A stretch of 64,000 nucleotides of DNA from Pseudomonadota bacterium (GCA_020161575.1 JAIUNR010000009.1:1-64000); one strand, 5' to 3'; shown: positions 20,576 to 30,203, numbered from the stretch's first letter. Made by a program: numbers and translations. The notes: generated by a model from the sequence alone, not told the origin.

Positions 20576-21325
20576 ATGAAAATCCTCGTCCCCGTCAAAC
20601 GGGTTGTCGATTACAATGTGAAGATCCGCGTCAAGGCGGATGGCTCGGGCGTCGAGCTGGCCAATGTGAAGATGAGCATGAACCCCTTCGACGAGATCGC
20701 CGTCGAGGAAGCCCTGCGGCTCAAGGAAGCCGGCAAGGCGGCGGAAGTCGTCGTCGTCTCCATCGGTCCGGCGCAGGCGCAGGAAACGATCCGCACCGGC
20801 CTCGCCATGGGCGCCGATCGCGGCATCCATGTGAAGACCGATGCAATCGTCGAACCCCTCGCGGTGGCGAAGCTGCTTAAGGCCGTGATCGCCAACGAGG
20901 CGCCTGGTCTTGTCATCCTCGGCAAGCAGGCGATCGACGATGACATGAACGCCACCGGCCAGATGCTGGCGGCGCTGCTTGGCTGGGGCCAGGGTACCTT
21001 TGCTTCGAAAGTCGTGGTGGATGGCGCGAAGGTCGATGTCACCCGCGAGGTGGATGGCGGATTGCAGACTGTCTCGCTCAAGCTCCCCGCGATCGTGACG
21101 ACCGATCTGCGCCTCAACGAGCCGCGCTACGCCTCGCTGCCCAACATCATGAAGGCGAAGAAGAAACCGCTCGACGAAACCTCCCCGGAGACGCTCGGCG
21201 TCGATATCGCGCCGCGCCTCGAAGTGCTGAAGACCGCGGAACCCGCGAGCCGCAAGGCCGGCATCAAGGTCGGCTCGGTAGATGAGCTGGTGACGAAACT
21301 CAAGACCGAAGCGGGAGTGCTGTGA
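20576..21325 (+). CDS. etfB: Electron transfer flavoprotein beta subunit
   Basis: EtfB binds AMP and forms the ETF heterodimer with EtfA. The dimer carries electrons from acyl-CoA and other dehydrogenases to ETF-ubiquinone oxidoreductase. The 249-residue product begins [18 protein letters not shown]. It shows the beta-subunit signature near residues 120-150 with [19 protein letters not shown], and the conserved loop [20 protein letters not shown]. The stop overlaps the etfA start in TGATG. A 150-base gap upstream with an AT-rich part suggests it has its own promoter. Confidence 0.97.
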   Translation: MKILVPVKRVVDYNVKIRVKADGSGVELANVKMSMNPFDEIAVEEALRLKEAGKAAEVVVVSIGPAQAQETIRTGLAMGADRGIHVKTDAIVEPLAVAKLLKAVIANEAPGLVILGKQAIDDDMNATGQMLAALLGWGQGTFASKVVVDGAKVDVTREVDGGLQTVSLKLPAIVTTDLRLNEPRYASLPNIMKAKKKPLDETSPETLGVDIAPRLEVLKTAEPASRKAGIKVGSVDELVTKLKTEAGVL

Positions 21326-22254
21326 TGGCTGTTCTGGTTCTTGGCGAGCATTCCAACGCTGCCCTCAACGAAGCGACGGCGAAAGCCGTTTCCGCCGCCG
21401 CCGCGCTGGGCGGGGATATCCATGTTCTGATCGCCGGCTCGGGCGCGAAGGCGGCTGCCGAAGCTGCCGCGAAGCTCGACGGCGTGAAGAAGGTGCTGCT
21501 GGCTGATGCGCCGCACCTCGCCAACGGCCTTGCCGAGCCGGTCTCGGACCTGCTGGTGAGCCTCGCCGGCGGCTATGACGCGATCGTCGCGCCGGCCACC
21601 GCCAATGGCAAGAACACGCTTCCCCGTGCCGCCGCCCTGCTCGATGTGCAGGTAATCTCGGCGGTCACCAAGGTGATTTCGGCGGATACGTTCGAACGGC
21701 CGATCTATGCCGGCAACGCCATCCAGACCGTGAAATCCAGGGACGCGAAAAAGCTGCTCTCGATCCAGCCGGCAAGCTTCCCTGCTGCCGGCACGGGCGG
21801 TTCCGCGGCGGTCGAAACCATCCCCGCGCCGGCGGATGCGGGTGTTTCGGCGTTCATTTCCGAGGAGGTCTCGAAATCGAGCCGCCCCGAACTTGCCTCA
21901 GCAAAGATCATCGTGTCTGGCGGCCGTGCCATGGGCTCGGCGGAGAAATTCCGGGAAGTGATCGAACCGCTGGCGGACAAGCTCGGCGCGGCCATCGGCG
22001 CCTCCCGCGCCGCGGTCGATGCCGGCTATGCGCCGAACGATCTCCAGGTCGGTCAGACCGGCAAGGTGGTGGCGCCGGCGCTCTATATCGCCTGCGGCAT
22101 CTCGGGCGCGATCCAGCATCTCGCGGGGATGAAGGATTCCAAGGTGATCGTCGCGATCAACAAGGACCCCGAGGCGCCGATCTTCCAGGTGGCGGATTAC
22201 GGGCTGGTGGCCGATCTCTTCGAGGCCGTGCCGGAGCTTGCCGCCAAGATTTGA
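21325..22254 (+). CDS. etfA: Electron transfer flavoprotein alpha subunit
   Basis: EtfA holds the FAD of the ETF heterodimer. The 309-residue protein has the N-terminal nucleotide-fold domain and, in its C-terminal half, the FAD site: [13 protein letters not shown] near residue 195 and [20 protein letters not shown] near 238. The start is the ATG at 21325, which overlaps the etfB stop. GGGAG lies at the usual distance. Coupled translation with etfB suits an obligate dimer. A strong stem follows the stop codon. Confidence 0.97.
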   Translation: MAVLVLGEHSNAALNEATAKAVSAAAALGGDIHVLIAGSGAKAAAEAAAKLDGVKKVLLADAPHLANGLAEPVSDLLVSLAGGYDAIVAPATANGKNTLPRAAALLDVQVISAVTKVISADTFERPIYAGNAIQTVKSRDAKKLLSIQPASFPAAGTGGSAAVETIPAPADAGVSAFISEEVSKSSRPELASAKIIVSGGRAMGSAEKFREVIEPLADKLGAAIGASRAAVDAGYAPNDLQVGQTGKVVAPALYIACGISGAIQHLAGMKDSKVIVAINKDPEAPIFQVADYGLVADLFEAVPELAAKI

Positions 22255-22257
22255 ACC

Positions 22258-22284
22258 TTTCCGGCCGCTTCCGGCGGCCGGAAA
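22258..22284 (+). terminator. Stem-loop after etfA
   Basis: An 11-base perfect stem, TTTCCGGCCGC with GCGGCCGGAAA, encloses a five-base loop just after the etfA stop. No T-run follows, so it may act as an RNA 3' end stabiliser or a weak terminator. The hbd gene begins about 107 bases later. Confidence 0.5.
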
Positions 22285-22391
22285 TACGTTTGTGACAGCA
22301 TTTTGCTGCCGATCGGCCCTGCCGGCGCTTGAGGCTTTCTCCGCGCCAGCATAGCCTGTCGGAAGGTAGAAAACCGAAGCGGGCAGGGACA

Positions 22392-23273
22392 ATGCAAGGC
22401 GAAATCCGAAAAGTCGGGGTTATCGGCGCAGGCCAGATGGGTGGGGGCATCGCGCATGTCGCGGCGCTTGCCGGCTGCGAGGTGGTGATCAACGATATCA
22501 GCGACGAGCGCGTGCAATCCGGCCTCGCGACGATAAACGGCAATCTCGCCCGGCAGGTCCAGAAGGGCACGATCACCGAAGAGGCGCGACAGAAAGCCCT
22601 GACGTTGATCAGCGGCGGCGCCGACATGGCGATACTCTCCGAGTGCGATCTCGTGATCGAGGCCGCGACGGAGAACGAGGAGATCAAGCGCAAGATCTTC
22701 CAGCAGGCAACGCGCAACCTCAAACCCTCGGCGATTGTCGCATCGAACACCTCCTCGATCTCGATCACGCGCCTCGGCGCGGCGACGGACAGGCCGGAGC
22801 AGTTCATCGGCATCCATTTCATGAACCCGGTGCCGGTAATGCAGCTCGTGGAGATCATCCGCGGCATCGCGACCGACGACAAGACCTATGCCCTCGCGCG
22901 CGATTTCGTCACGAGGCTCGGCAAGACCGTGACGATGAGCGAGGATTTCCCCGCCTTCATCGTCAACCGCATCCTGCTGCCGATGATCAACGAGGCGATC
23001 TACACGCTCTATGAGGGCGTGGGTTCGGTGGAAGCCATCGATACCGCGATGAAGCTTGGCGCCAACCACCCGATGGGGCCGCTGCAACTCGCGGATTTCA
23101 TCGGGCTCGATACCTGCCTCTCGATCATGCAGGTGCTGCATGATGGCTTGGCCGACAGCAAATACCGCCCCTGCCCGCTGCTGGTGAAATATGTCGAGGC
23201 CGGCTGGCTCGGTCGCAAGACCAAGCGCGGCTTTTATGATTATCGCGGCGAAAAGCCGGTGCCGACAAGGTAA
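22392..23273 (+). CDS. hbdA: 3-hydroxybutyryl-CoA dehydrogenase
   Basis: The enzyme oxidises or reduces 3-hydroxyacyl-CoA with NAD(P) in butyrate or polyhydroxybutyrate metabolism. The 293-residue product has the Rossmann motif GAGQMGGGIA at residues 12-21, the catalytic region GIHFMNPVPVMQLVEII near 137, and the C-terminal domain with GPLQLADFIGLD and GWLGRKTKRGFYDY. The start at 22392 gives the normal length. The frame is open upstream but without the family N-terminus. Its place after etfBA is conserved in alphaproteobacteria. Confidence 0.95.
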   Translation: MQGEIRKVGVIGAGQMGGGIAHVAALAGCEVVINDISDERVQSGLATINGNLARQVQKGTITEEARQKALTLISGGADMAILSECDLVIEAATENEEIKRKIFQQATRNLKPSAIVASNTSSISITRLGAATDRPEQFIGIHFMNPVPVMQLVEIIRGIATDDKTYALARDFVTRLGKTVTMSEDFPAFIVNRILLPMINEAIYTLYEGVGSVEAIDTAMKLGANHPMGPLQLADFIGLDTCLSIMQVLHDGLADSKYRPCPLLVKYVEAGWLGRKTKRGFYDYRGEKPVPTR

Positions 23274-23276
23274 GCG

Positions 23277-25055
23277 TCATACCCCACTCTTCGCCTTGAT
23301 GGCATGTGTCGCCTCGCGGCCGGCGGCCTCGCGCAATTCGTCGCGGAATTCGTCGCGCTTCTCGTGGATAGAGGCGATGATCTTGCCCATGGGCACGCGC
23401 AGGTTCACGAGCGCGGCCTCGGAGAGCTGGAGCGAGGCCTCGATCGTCTCGGGCACGGCTTCCGTTACGCCGATCTGATAGAGATGGCGCGCATGTGCCG
23501 CATCCATCGCGCGTGCGATGATCGGCAGATCCGGTCGCGCCGCGCGCACCAGCGCCACCACCTTGTCCGTGGCCGCACGGGTACGCACCGTGATGATCAC
23601 GGCGGATGCCTCCCCGAGACCGCAATGGGCGAGAAAGGCAGCATCGCCCGCATTGCCGTAATAGACCGGGTGGCCAGCGCGGCGGTCCGCCGCCACCGAA
23701 GCGGGGTCGAGATCGGTGGCGATATGGGCAAGCTTGTGGCGCGCCAGGAGCGCGCAGACGACCTTGCCGACACGGCCATAGCCCACCACGATGGCATGAC
23801 CCTGCTGCGCTTCCGGCTTTGCCAACAGCGCCGGATCGACAGGTTTTTGGGCCGCGATCCGCGCCTGGAACCGCTGGAACAGCCCATCGAGCAGGGGAAT
23901 CAGCGCCATCGAGAGCGCCGTGACCGCGAGCACGAAGCTCGCCGTCTTCGCGGGGATAAGCCCCAGCGTCAGCGCGGCGCCGATGCCGACGAAGGCGAAT
24001 TCGCCCGCCGGCCCGAGCAGCATCGCGGTTTCGAGTGCCGCCATGCGCGGGACGGCGAAAAGCCGCGCCAGCCCGAAAAGGAGCGCGCCCTTGAGCGCCA
24101 CCAGCGCGGCAACACTCGCCGCGATCGCACCGGGATCGCGCATGATCTCGCGATAATCGATCCCCATGCCGATCGTGAAGAAGAACATGCCGAGCAGAAG
24201 CCCCTTGAAGGGATTGATGATGGTCTCCACCGCCTTGCGATACTCGGTTTCCGCCAGCATCAGGCCGGCAACGAAGGCGCCCAGCGCCATCGACATGCCC
24301 GCGAGCGCAGCGGCAAGGCTTGTTCCCACGATCACGAACAGAACCGCGGCAAGGAACAGCTCCTCCGAGCGGGTGCCTGCCACCAGGCGGAGGATCGGGC
24401 GCAGCGCGATCCTCCCGAACAGCACGATCGCCGCCAGCGCGATGCCGGCCTGCATGAGTGCGCTCGCCAGCCCGGCGGCCAGCGAGCCTTCCTTGGTACC
24501 CAGAACGGTGATCATGAACAGGAGCGGTACCACCGCGAGATCCTGCGCCAGCAGCACCGAAAAGCTGGTGCGCCCGGCATGGCTCGTCATCTTGCCGCGC
24601 GCGGAAAGAAGCTCGATCACGATGGCGGTGGAGGACAGGGCAAGGCAGGCACCAATCACCAGAGCCGGTGCGGCGCCAAGCCCGGCATAATGGACGCCGG
24701 CACCGATCACCAGAGCCGAGAGGACCACCTGCGCGAAGCCGAGGCCAAAAACCATGCGCCGCAAGGTCATGAGGCGCGCGAAAGACAGTTCCAGCCCGAT
24801 AAGGAAGAGCAGGAAGACGATACCGAATTCCGCAATGCCCGCGACATTGCCGGCATCGGTGACGGTGACCCAGTAGAGCGGGGGAATAACCTGTGAAAAA
24901 GAGCCCAGACCGAGCGGTCCGAGCACGGCGCCGGCGACGAGATAGCCCAGAACGGGATTGAGGCCCCAGCGGCGCACCAGTGGCACCACGATTCCGGCGG
25001 TCGCGAGCACGACCAGCGCATCGCTATAGACCGTCACATTGATCGGTGCCGCCAT
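23277..25055 (-). CDS. Monovalent cation:proton antiporter-2 (CPA2, KefB/YbaL type)
   Basis: The 592-residue protein has about twelve membrane helices with the CPA2 core signatures, for example EFGIVFLLFLIGLELS near 75-90 and ALSSTAIVIELLS near 140. A cytoplasmic RCK/TrkA-N domain begins near residue 420 with VVGYGRVGKVV. It should exchange K+ or Na+ for protons and be gated by nucleotide or glutathione adducts. It lacks a C-terminal TrkA-C domain, like YbaL/RosB. It is convergent with hbd, with 3 bases between their stops. Confidence 0.9.
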   Translation of the reverse strand: MAAPINVTVYSDALVVLATAGIVVPLVRRWGLNPVLGYLVAGAVLGPLGLGSFSQVIPPLYWVTVTDAGNVAGIAEFGIVFLLFLIGLELSFARLMTLRRMVFGLGFAQVVLSALVIGAGVHYAGLGAAPALVIGACLALSSTAIVIELLSARGKMTSHAGRTSFSVLLAQDLAVVPLLFMITVLGTKEGSLAAGLASALMQAGIALAAIVLFGRIALRPILRLVAGTRSEELFLAAVLFVIVGTSLAAALAGMSMALGAFVAGLMLAETEYRKAVETIINPFKGLLLGMFFFTIGMGIDYREIMRDPGAIAASVAALVALKGALLFGLARLFAVPRMAALETAMLLGPAGEFAFVGIGAALTLGLIPAKTASFVLAVTALSMALIPLLDGLFQRFQARIAAQKPVDPALLAKPEAQQGHAIVVGYGRVGKVVCALLARHKLAHIATDLDPASVAADRRAGHPVYYGNAGDAAFLAHCGLGEASAVIITVRTRAATDKVVALVRAARPDLPIIARAMDAAHARHLYQIGVTEAVPETIEASLQLSEAALVNLRVPMGKIIASIHEKRDEFRDELREAAGREATHAIKAKSGV

Positions 25056-25245
25056 TCCGCCCCCTTTTTGTGGCCCCCTTCACAGGAATGTCAAATCCGC
25101 CCTACACTGTAGGTATCAGCGGCAAAGGCCGATTCGGCGCAAGAGGATTATGCCCGAGCAGCCCGCTTCCGCAGCAATGTTTTCGAGGAAAGTGCCTATC
25201 GCCTGATTTCAACGCGGTTCCAGCGGCTCGGTATGGGGGTTTTGC

Positions 25246-25815
25246 GTGACGGTTCATGTCCACCCACTCGTTTCTCCGGAAGCCTGCCCGGCGCTCGTTC
25301 TCAACGCCGATTACAGGCCGTTGAGCTATTATCCGCTTTCGCTCTGGTCCTGGCAGGATGCGATCAAGGCCGTCTTCCTCGACAGGGTGAACATCGTCTC
25401 TGAATATGACCGGGCGGTGTCGAGCCCCTCCTTCTCGATGCGCCTGCCGAGCGTGGTCTCGCTGAAGAGCTACGTGAAGCCCACGCGCATCCCCGCCTTC
25501 ACGCGGTTCAACGTCTTCCTGCGCGATCGCTTCACCTGCCAATATTGCGGCGGCCATGAGGATCTCACCTTCGATCACGTAATCCCGCGCTCGAAAGGCG
25601 GGCTGACGACCTGGGAGAATGTCGTCGCGGCTTGCTCACCCTGCAATCTGCGCAAAGGAGACAAGCTGCCGCAGGAAATCGAGATGCTGCCGTTCCAGGC
25701 GCCCTTCGCGCCCAGCGTGCAGGATCTCCACCATAATGGCCGGCTCTTCCCGCCCAATTACCTGCATGACAGCTGGTTCGACTATCTCTACTGGGACAGC
25801 GAACTCGAACCGTAA
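25246..25815 (+). CDS. HNH endonuclease
   Basis: The 189-residue protein has a clear HNH site: CQYCGG, then DLTFDHVIPRSKGGLTTWEN, then CSPCNLRKGDK. It holds the two CxxC zinc pairs and the catalytic histidine. The N-terminal half, with ALVLNADYRPLSYYPLSLW, defines a widespread bacterial group of stand-alone HNH proteins. That group is usually chromosomal and not part of introns or phage. The start is GTG at 25246 after GGGGG. Its biological role is not established, and DNA repair or processing is possible. Confidence 0.9.
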   Translation: MTVHVHPLVSPEACPALVLNADYRPLSYYPLSLWSWQDAIKAVFLDRVNIVSEYDRAVSSPSFSMRLPSVVSLKSYVKPTRIPAFTRFNVFLRDRFTCQYCGGHEDLTFDHVIPRSKGGLTTWENVVAACSPCNLRKGDKLPQEIEMLPFQAPFAPSVQDLHHNGRLFPPNYLHDSWFDYLYWDSELEP

Positions 25816-25819
25816 GCGA

Positions 25820-26335
25820 TCAGCCGCGCTGGACGAAACCGCGCGCCGCCGAGAAGGACAGCGCAGCGACGAGCAAGGAGACCACCGCGTTCCAGCCCGC
25901 GAAGGACAAGCCTAGAATGCGCATCGGCGCCTCGTTGCACAGCACGACCTTGGCCCGCCCGAGCGCCTTGTGGAAATCCTCCAGCGAAAGCGCGTTGACC
26001 GTCACCCGGCCGCCGCAATCCGCCGGGCCGAGCCAAAGCTTCCACTCGACGCCGGCGTGATAAAGGCCGAGCCCCGCCGAAACCAGGAAGATCATCCCGA
26101 GGAAAAGCGCGATTGCCGGCAGGAACCTTCCAGCCGCGCCCCCGCGCAGCCCGATCAGCGCCAGCACCATGCCGGGCATCGCCAGATAATAAGGCCAGCG
26201 CTGCCAGAGACAGAGCTTGCAGGGCACATAGTTCAGTACCAGTTCCGAAAACCATGCACCGCTGATCGAGCCGATCGCCAGGAATATGGCCAGGAGCAGC
26301 CGGCTTTCGGGACGAGACATCAAGCCGGGCATCAT
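25820..26335 (-). CDS. DsbB family disulfide bond formation protein
   Basis: The 171-residue protein has four membrane helices. It carries the first periplasmic cysteine pair as VPCKLCLWQRWPYYLAM (C39, C42), and a second pair split between GPADCGG and VVLCNEAP. DsbB-type proteins pass electrons from a DsbA-like oxidase to quinone. Both pairs are present, so the protein looks functional. It starts 4 bases after the stop of the DedA-like gene on the same strand, which points to an operon. The start may be the ATG at 26320, giving a shorter N-terminus. Confidence 0.9.
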   Translation of the reverse strand: MMPGLMSRPESRLLLAIFLAIGSISGAWFSELVLNYVPCKLCLWQRWPYYLAMPGMVLALIGLRGGAAGRFLPAIALFLGMIFLVSAGLGLYHAGVEWKLWLGPADCGGRVTVNALSLEDFHKALGRAKVVLCNEAPMRILGLSFAGWNAVVSLLVAALSFSAARGFVQRG

Positions 26336-26339
26336 GACC

Positions 26340-26921
26340 TCACACTAGGAATTTCGCGACGGCGAAACCGCCGACCAGCGCGATGATTCCGAGAATTCCG
26401 ACCAAAGTGAGGTTGTTCTCGATGAAACGCCTGAGCGGAACGCCAAAACGGTGCATCACGCCCGCGACAAGATAGAACCGGGCGCCGCGCGTGAGCAGAC
26501 AAAGCCCGATGAACCAGACGAGATCATACCCCGCCAATCCGCTGGCGATGGTCACGAGCTTGAAGGGGATCGGCGTCAGCCCCTTGATGAGGATGATCCA
26601 GTGCCCGTGCTGCTGGTAGAGCGCGCGGAAGGCATCCATCTTGTCGCCATAGCCGTAAAGCCTCACCAGCCACGCGCCGAGCGTATCATAGAGCAGCGCG
26701 CCGATCGCATAGCCGACAAGCGCACCCAGCACCGAGGCGATGGTGCAGATCAGGGCATAGTTCCAGGCACGCTCCGGCTTCGCCATCGCCATGGGCATGA
26801 GCATCACATCGGGCGGAACGGGAAAAAAGGAGCTTTCGGCAAAGGAAATCACCGCCAGCGCACGCGGTGCGCGCGGCGAGGCGGCAAGCGAGAGGGTCCA
26901 GTCATAGAGCGCCTTGAACAT
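26340..26921 (-). CDS. DedA/YqaA family membrane protein
   Basis: The 193-residue protein belongs to the DedA/VTT (SNARE-associated) superfamily, short YqaA branch. Key features are FAESSFFPVPPDVMLMPMA near residue 27, a glycine-rich helix GALVGYAIGALLYDTLG, and KGLTPIPFKLVTIASGLAG near 118 with the conserved basic and proline residues. Members act in lipid scrambling or in proton-dependent membrane maintenance. The gene precedes dsbB with a 4-base gap and is probably translated from the same message. Confidence 0.9.
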   Translation of the reverse strand: MFKALYDWTLSLAASPRAPRALAVISFAESSFFPVPPDVMLMPMAMAKPERAWNYALICTIASVLGALVGYAIGALLYDTLGAWLVRLYGYGDKMDAFRALYQQHGHWIILIKGLTPIPFKLVTIASGLAGYDLVWFIGLCLLTRGARFYLVAGVMHRFGVPLRRFIENNLTLVGILGIIALVGGFAVAKFLV

Positions 26922-26988
26922 GCGCCGGGCTTAGCGGGAAGGGGCGGCAAAGTCCATCCGCCCTCTAAGCTGGCCAAGGCAAGGCGAC

Positions 26989-27636
26989 TCAGCCGGCATC
27001 CCCCTGCACTTCCGGGCGCGCGGAAGCGATGGCCGGGTGCTCGGCGGCGGCATCGGCCACCCGCCGCAATATCGGATAGGCATCGAGCGGGCATTCGAAA
27101 CGGCGCGCGTTGTAGACCTGCGGAACGATGAAGGCATCGGCCAGGGTCGGGGTGTCACCCAGCGCGTAGCGTCCGGTCCGGCCGGCCTGCGTCAGAAACG
27201 CCTCCAGCCCCTCGAAACCAGCGGCAACCCAGTAGCGGTACCAGGCGATCTTCTCAGCCTCGGAATGTCCCAGCGTGCCGGTAACATAATTGAGGACGCG
27301 CAGGTTGTTGATCGGATGGATCTCGCAGGCCACCGTGGCCATCACCGCGCGCACATAGGCTCGCGCGGCCAGATCCTTCGGCAGAAGCGCCGGGTCCGGG
27401 TACTTCTCCTCAATGTATTCGCAGATCGCGGTGGATTGCACGAGAGGGCCGTCTTCCTCCAGCGCCGGAACGAGCCCGAGCGGATTTATCGCCCTGTATT
27501 CGGCGCTTTTCTGCTCACCGCCGCCGCGCAGGAGATGGATATAGGCCGGCTCCCAAGCCAAGCCTTTGAGCGCCAGCGCGATGCGTACGCGATACGCCGC
27601 GGAAGAGCGGAAATAGGTGTAAAGCTTCATGATCAA
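26989..27636 (-). CDS. maiA: Maleylacetoacetate isomerase (zeta-class GST)
   Basis: MaiA converts maleylacetoacetate to fumarylacetoacetate with glutathione in tyrosine/homogentisate breakdown. The 215-residue protein has the thioredoxin-like N-domain with the zeta motif SSAAYRVRIALALKGL at residues 11-26 and NPLGLVPALEEDGPLVQSTAI with the glutathione-binding QSTA. The helical C-domain follows. No other homogentisate gene is nearby. The neighbour downstream of its promoter region is the Ggt-like gene, so a role in that catabolic cluster cannot be excluded. Confidence 0.9.
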   Translation of the reverse strand: MIMKLYTYFRSSAAYRVRIALALKGLAWEPAYIHLLRGGGEQKSAEYRAINPLGLVPALEEDGPLVQSTAICEYIEEKYPDPALLPKDLAARAYVRAVMATVACEIHPINNLRVLNYVTGTLGHSEAEKIAWYRYWVAAGFEGLEAFLTQAGRTGRYALGDTPTLADAFIVPQVYNARRFECPLDAYPILRRVADAAAEHPAIASARPEVQGDAG

Positions 27637-27689
27637 ACTCCCGTCTTCCAGGCTGCGGGCGCTGTCGCCCGCAGCCTTGCTCTAAGCCA

Positions 27690-29276
27690 TCAAAAGCCGA
27701 GCGCCATCCCATCCTTGCGCTGGTCCGAGCCCGCGACAAGCACACCGCGATCGTGATCGATCACGATCGCCTGCCCGCCGCCCATCGGCTGCGCGCGCGG
27801 CTTGAGAACATGCCCGCGTGAAGCAAGATCAGCCAGAACCGGCTCACCATGGGTCGGCTCGATTTCAAGCACGCCATCGAAGGCGAAGGCGCGCGGTGCA
27901 TCGATCGCGGCTTGAACATCAAGGCCTCGATCGATGAGGCCCGAGAGGAAGGCGGCGTGGCCGGCGGCCTGATAATGCCCGCCCATCACGCCGAACGGCG
28001 CCACGATGCGTCCGTTTTTCGCCAGCATCCCCGGAATAATCGTGTGCATGGGCCGCTTGCGCGGGCCGATCTCGTTGGGATGCCCCTCACGCAAATTGAA
28101 GGAAGAGCCGCGGCTGTGCAGCACGATCCCGGTCTCGGGCTCAAGGCGGGTCGAGCCGAAGGCGTGGAAAATGGAATTGATGAAGGAGATGGCGTTGCCA
28201 TCCCGGTCCACCACGCTGAGATAGATGGTGTCCTTGTGCTCCGGCTCGTTCCACAAGGTCGGCGGTTTCGCCCGCGCCATGTCGATGCGCGTGCGCAAAT
28301 TCGCGGCGAACTCAGCCGAGAGCAGCGTCTCGACCGGGAGCGGCAGATGCGCGGGATCGGCAACAAGCGCATCGCGCTGATGATAGGCGAGCTTCGTCGC
28401 CTCCGCATGGAGATGGACACGATCCGCCAGCGGCAATCCTTCCGACAGATCGAAGCCCGAGAGGATGTTGAGGATCATCAGCGCCGCGACCCCCTGCCCG
28501 TTGGGCGGGCATTCATACACGTCGTAGCCGCGATAAGTGCTGCGGATCGGTGTGACGTACTCGGCGCCTTCGAGCGCCTCGGCGAAATCATCGAGTGTAT
28601 GGGCCCCGCCAAGCGCATTGAGATGCGCTACCAGCTTCTGCGCCGTCTCGCCGAGGTAGAAGGCCGCAGCACCTTTTGCCGCAATGACCTTGAGCGTCGC
28701 GCCGAGCCTGGGCTGGGCGTGGCGCTCTCCGGCGCGCGGGGCACGCCCGCCCGGCAGGAACAACGCGCTGGCATGGGCGTCGCCCGCGAGGATTTCCGCT
28801 TCCGCCGCCCAATCCTGCGCGACGCGCGGCGCCACGGGGTAGCCATTCTGCGCATAATCGATGGCGCGGGCGAAGAGCCTGTCGAGCGGCATCGAGCCGT
28901 GATCACGATGAAGCCGTGTCCAGGCGGAAATGGCGCCGGGCACCGTGATCGCATGGGGCGAGGTGCGCGCGATTTCCTTCATCCCCGCTTCGCGCAGCTT
29001 CGCCGCGCTGATGCCCGCCGGCGCGCGGCCCGAGCCGTTGAGCGCAATGACCGGCCCACCCTTGGGCGCATAAAGCGCGAAGCAATCGCCCCCGATGCCG
29101 GTCATATGCGGCTCGACCACGCATTGGACCGAAACCGCCGCAAGCGCGGCATCCACCGCATTGCCGCCCGCCGCGAGAATCTCGAAGCCAGCCGCGCTGG
29201 CCAGCGGATGCGAGGTGGCGATGGCAGCCTCGCGTGCATAGAGCGGAGCCCGGCCGGGGCGAAGAAAATCGTGCAT
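27690..29276 (-). CDS. Ggt-like N-terminal-nucleophile hydrolase
   Basis: The 528-residue precursor has the gamma-glutamyltransferase fold: AGGNAVDAALAAVSVQCVVEP at the N-terminus and the self-cleavage site at KDT-IYLSVVDRDGNAISF, with the nucleophile at T350. In true Ggt the nucleophile is followed by Thr-His, whereas here it is followed by Ile-Tyr. The flanking SFINSIFHAFGS resembles the YwrD/oxamate-amidohydrolase (HpxW) branch. It may therefore hydrolyse an amide other than glutathione. The ATG at 29276 has AGAGGACAGG. It lies next to the GntR and hydantoinase genes and is read in the same direction as gntR. Confidence 0.82.
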   Translation of the reverse strand: MHDFLRPGRAPLYAREAAIATSHPLASAAGFEILAAGGNAVDAALAAVSVQCVVEPHMTGIGGDCFALYAPKGGPVIALNGSGRAPAGISAAKLREAGMKEIARTSPHAITVPGAISAWTRLHRDHGSMPLDRLFARAIDYAQNGYPVAPRVAQDWAAEAEILAGDAHASALFLPGGRAPRAGERHAQPRLGATLKVIAAKGAAAFYLGETAQKLVAHLNALGGAHTLDDFAEALEGAEYVTPIRSTYRGYDVYECPPNGQGVAALMILNILSGFDLSEGLPLADRVHLHAEATKLAYHQRDALVADPAHLPLPVETLLSAEFAANLRTRIDMARAKPPTLWNEPEHKDTIYLSVVDRDGNAISFINSIFHAFGSTRLEPETGIVLHSRGSSFNLREGHPNEIGPRKRPMHTIIPGMLAKNGRIVAPFGVMGGHYQAAGHAAFLSGLIDRGLDVQAAIDAPRAFAFDGVLEIEPTHGEPVLADLASRGHVLKPRAQPMGGGQAIVIDHDRGVLVAGSDQRKDGMALGF

Positions 29277-29409
29277 CCTGTCCTCTGATCTTATCTGGGG
29301 ACGCCGTTCGCTGAGGCGCAACCTTGCGTCCAAGCCTTGCTTTGTTGGAATTGATAAAGAATGTTACCATCTCCATGCAAGCGGTTGCCGCCGTCCCTGA
29401 CAGGTAAAA

Positions 29410-30060
29410 TCAGAACAATCGCCGCAGATGCGTGAGGACACAGGCGCGTACATTGTCGATATGCGTCCGCATGGCCGCCTCCGCCCGCCCTGGATCGCGC
29501 GCCTTGATGGCTTCGATGATCTCGATATGCTCGCGGGCGCCGGGCTCGAAACGCTCCGGCAGGCGCCCCTTGTCGAATATCCGCGTCTTCTGGCGCAGGT
29601 CTCCGATCATCCCCAGCAGCAACCGTGATCCGGCGAGACGCGCGATCCCCTCATGCAAGAGATCATCCGAGCGGACATGCTCCTCGGTGCTCGGCACATG
29701 GCCGGCGACATAGCTCTTCATCACCGCGAGAAGCTCATCCAGCGCGCCGGCATCTCCGACTTCCGCCGCCTTGCGGGCGGCCTCCACCTCCAGCAGCCGG
29801 CGCACATGCAGGATCTCGATGAAGTCATCGAGGGAGAGCTTGCGCACGACAGGCGTGAGCCCCGCGCTGCGCAGGACCAGACCTTCCATCATCAGCCGCA
29901 TGATCGCCTCGCGCACGGGCGTACGCGAGACGCCGAGCTTTTCAGCGAGTTTCTTTTCCTGAAGCGTTGTACCAACAGGCAGTTCGCCGCTGAGAATCAT
30001 GTCTCGCAGGCGGGAATAGGCCACATGGCCGAGCGTAGCGCTGTTATCTTCGTCGATCAT
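29410..30060 (-). CDS. GntR family transcriptional regulator, FCD (FadR) subfamily
   Basis: The 216-residue protein has an N-terminal winged helix-turn-helix with PVGTTLQEKKLAEKLGVSRT and PVREAIMRLMMEGLV. An all-helical FCD effector domain follows, with the metal/ligand residues expected in DLLHEGIARLAGSRLL and REHIEIIEAIKARD. It is divergent from the hydantoinase gene. The GTATAC operator-like sites in this cluster fit the published FadR-subfamily consensus, so it is probably the local repressor and senses a pathway intermediate. The ATG at 30060 follows GGGGGAGCC. Confidence 0.92.
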   Translation of the reverse strand: MIDEDNSATLGHVAYSRLRDMILSGELPVGTTLQEKKLAEKLGVSRTPVREAIMRLMMEGLVLRSAGLTPVVRKLSLDDFIEILHVRRLLEVEAARKAAEVGDAGALDELLAVMKSYVAGHVPSTEEHVRSDDLLHEGIARLAGSRLLLGMIGDLRQKTRIFDKGRLPERFEPGAREHIEIIEAIKARDPGRAEAAMRTHIDNVRACVLTHLRRLF

Positions 30061-30189
30061 CAAGGCTCCCCCGCAGCGCCTGCGCTGCTTGATACATCCA
30101 GAGTAGGGCACGCCGGCGGAAGCCAGCGCGCAGAATCGCGAAATGTTTCGGCCGGCCGGGAGCGCTGAGCCTGATGTTGTTTACATTCT

Positions 30190-30203
30190 ATGTGTATACT
30201 GAT
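30190..30203. promoter_or_regulatory. Putative GntR operator, gntR/hydantoinase divergent region (site A)
   Basis: The sequence GTGTATACTGAT carries GTATAC at 30194-30199 and matches the FadR-subfamily pattern yGTM-N0-1-KACy as TGTA-TACT. It lies 134 bases from the gntR start and 145 bases from the hydantoinase start. It could control both. Binding is inferred from pattern and position only. Confidence 0.6.

Noticed and set aside
27849-29288. Forward open frame of 479 codons opposite the Ggt-like gene
   Set aside because: No recognisable motif. The Ggt-like gene on the reverse strand has an intact nucleophile site and a good ribosome-binding site.
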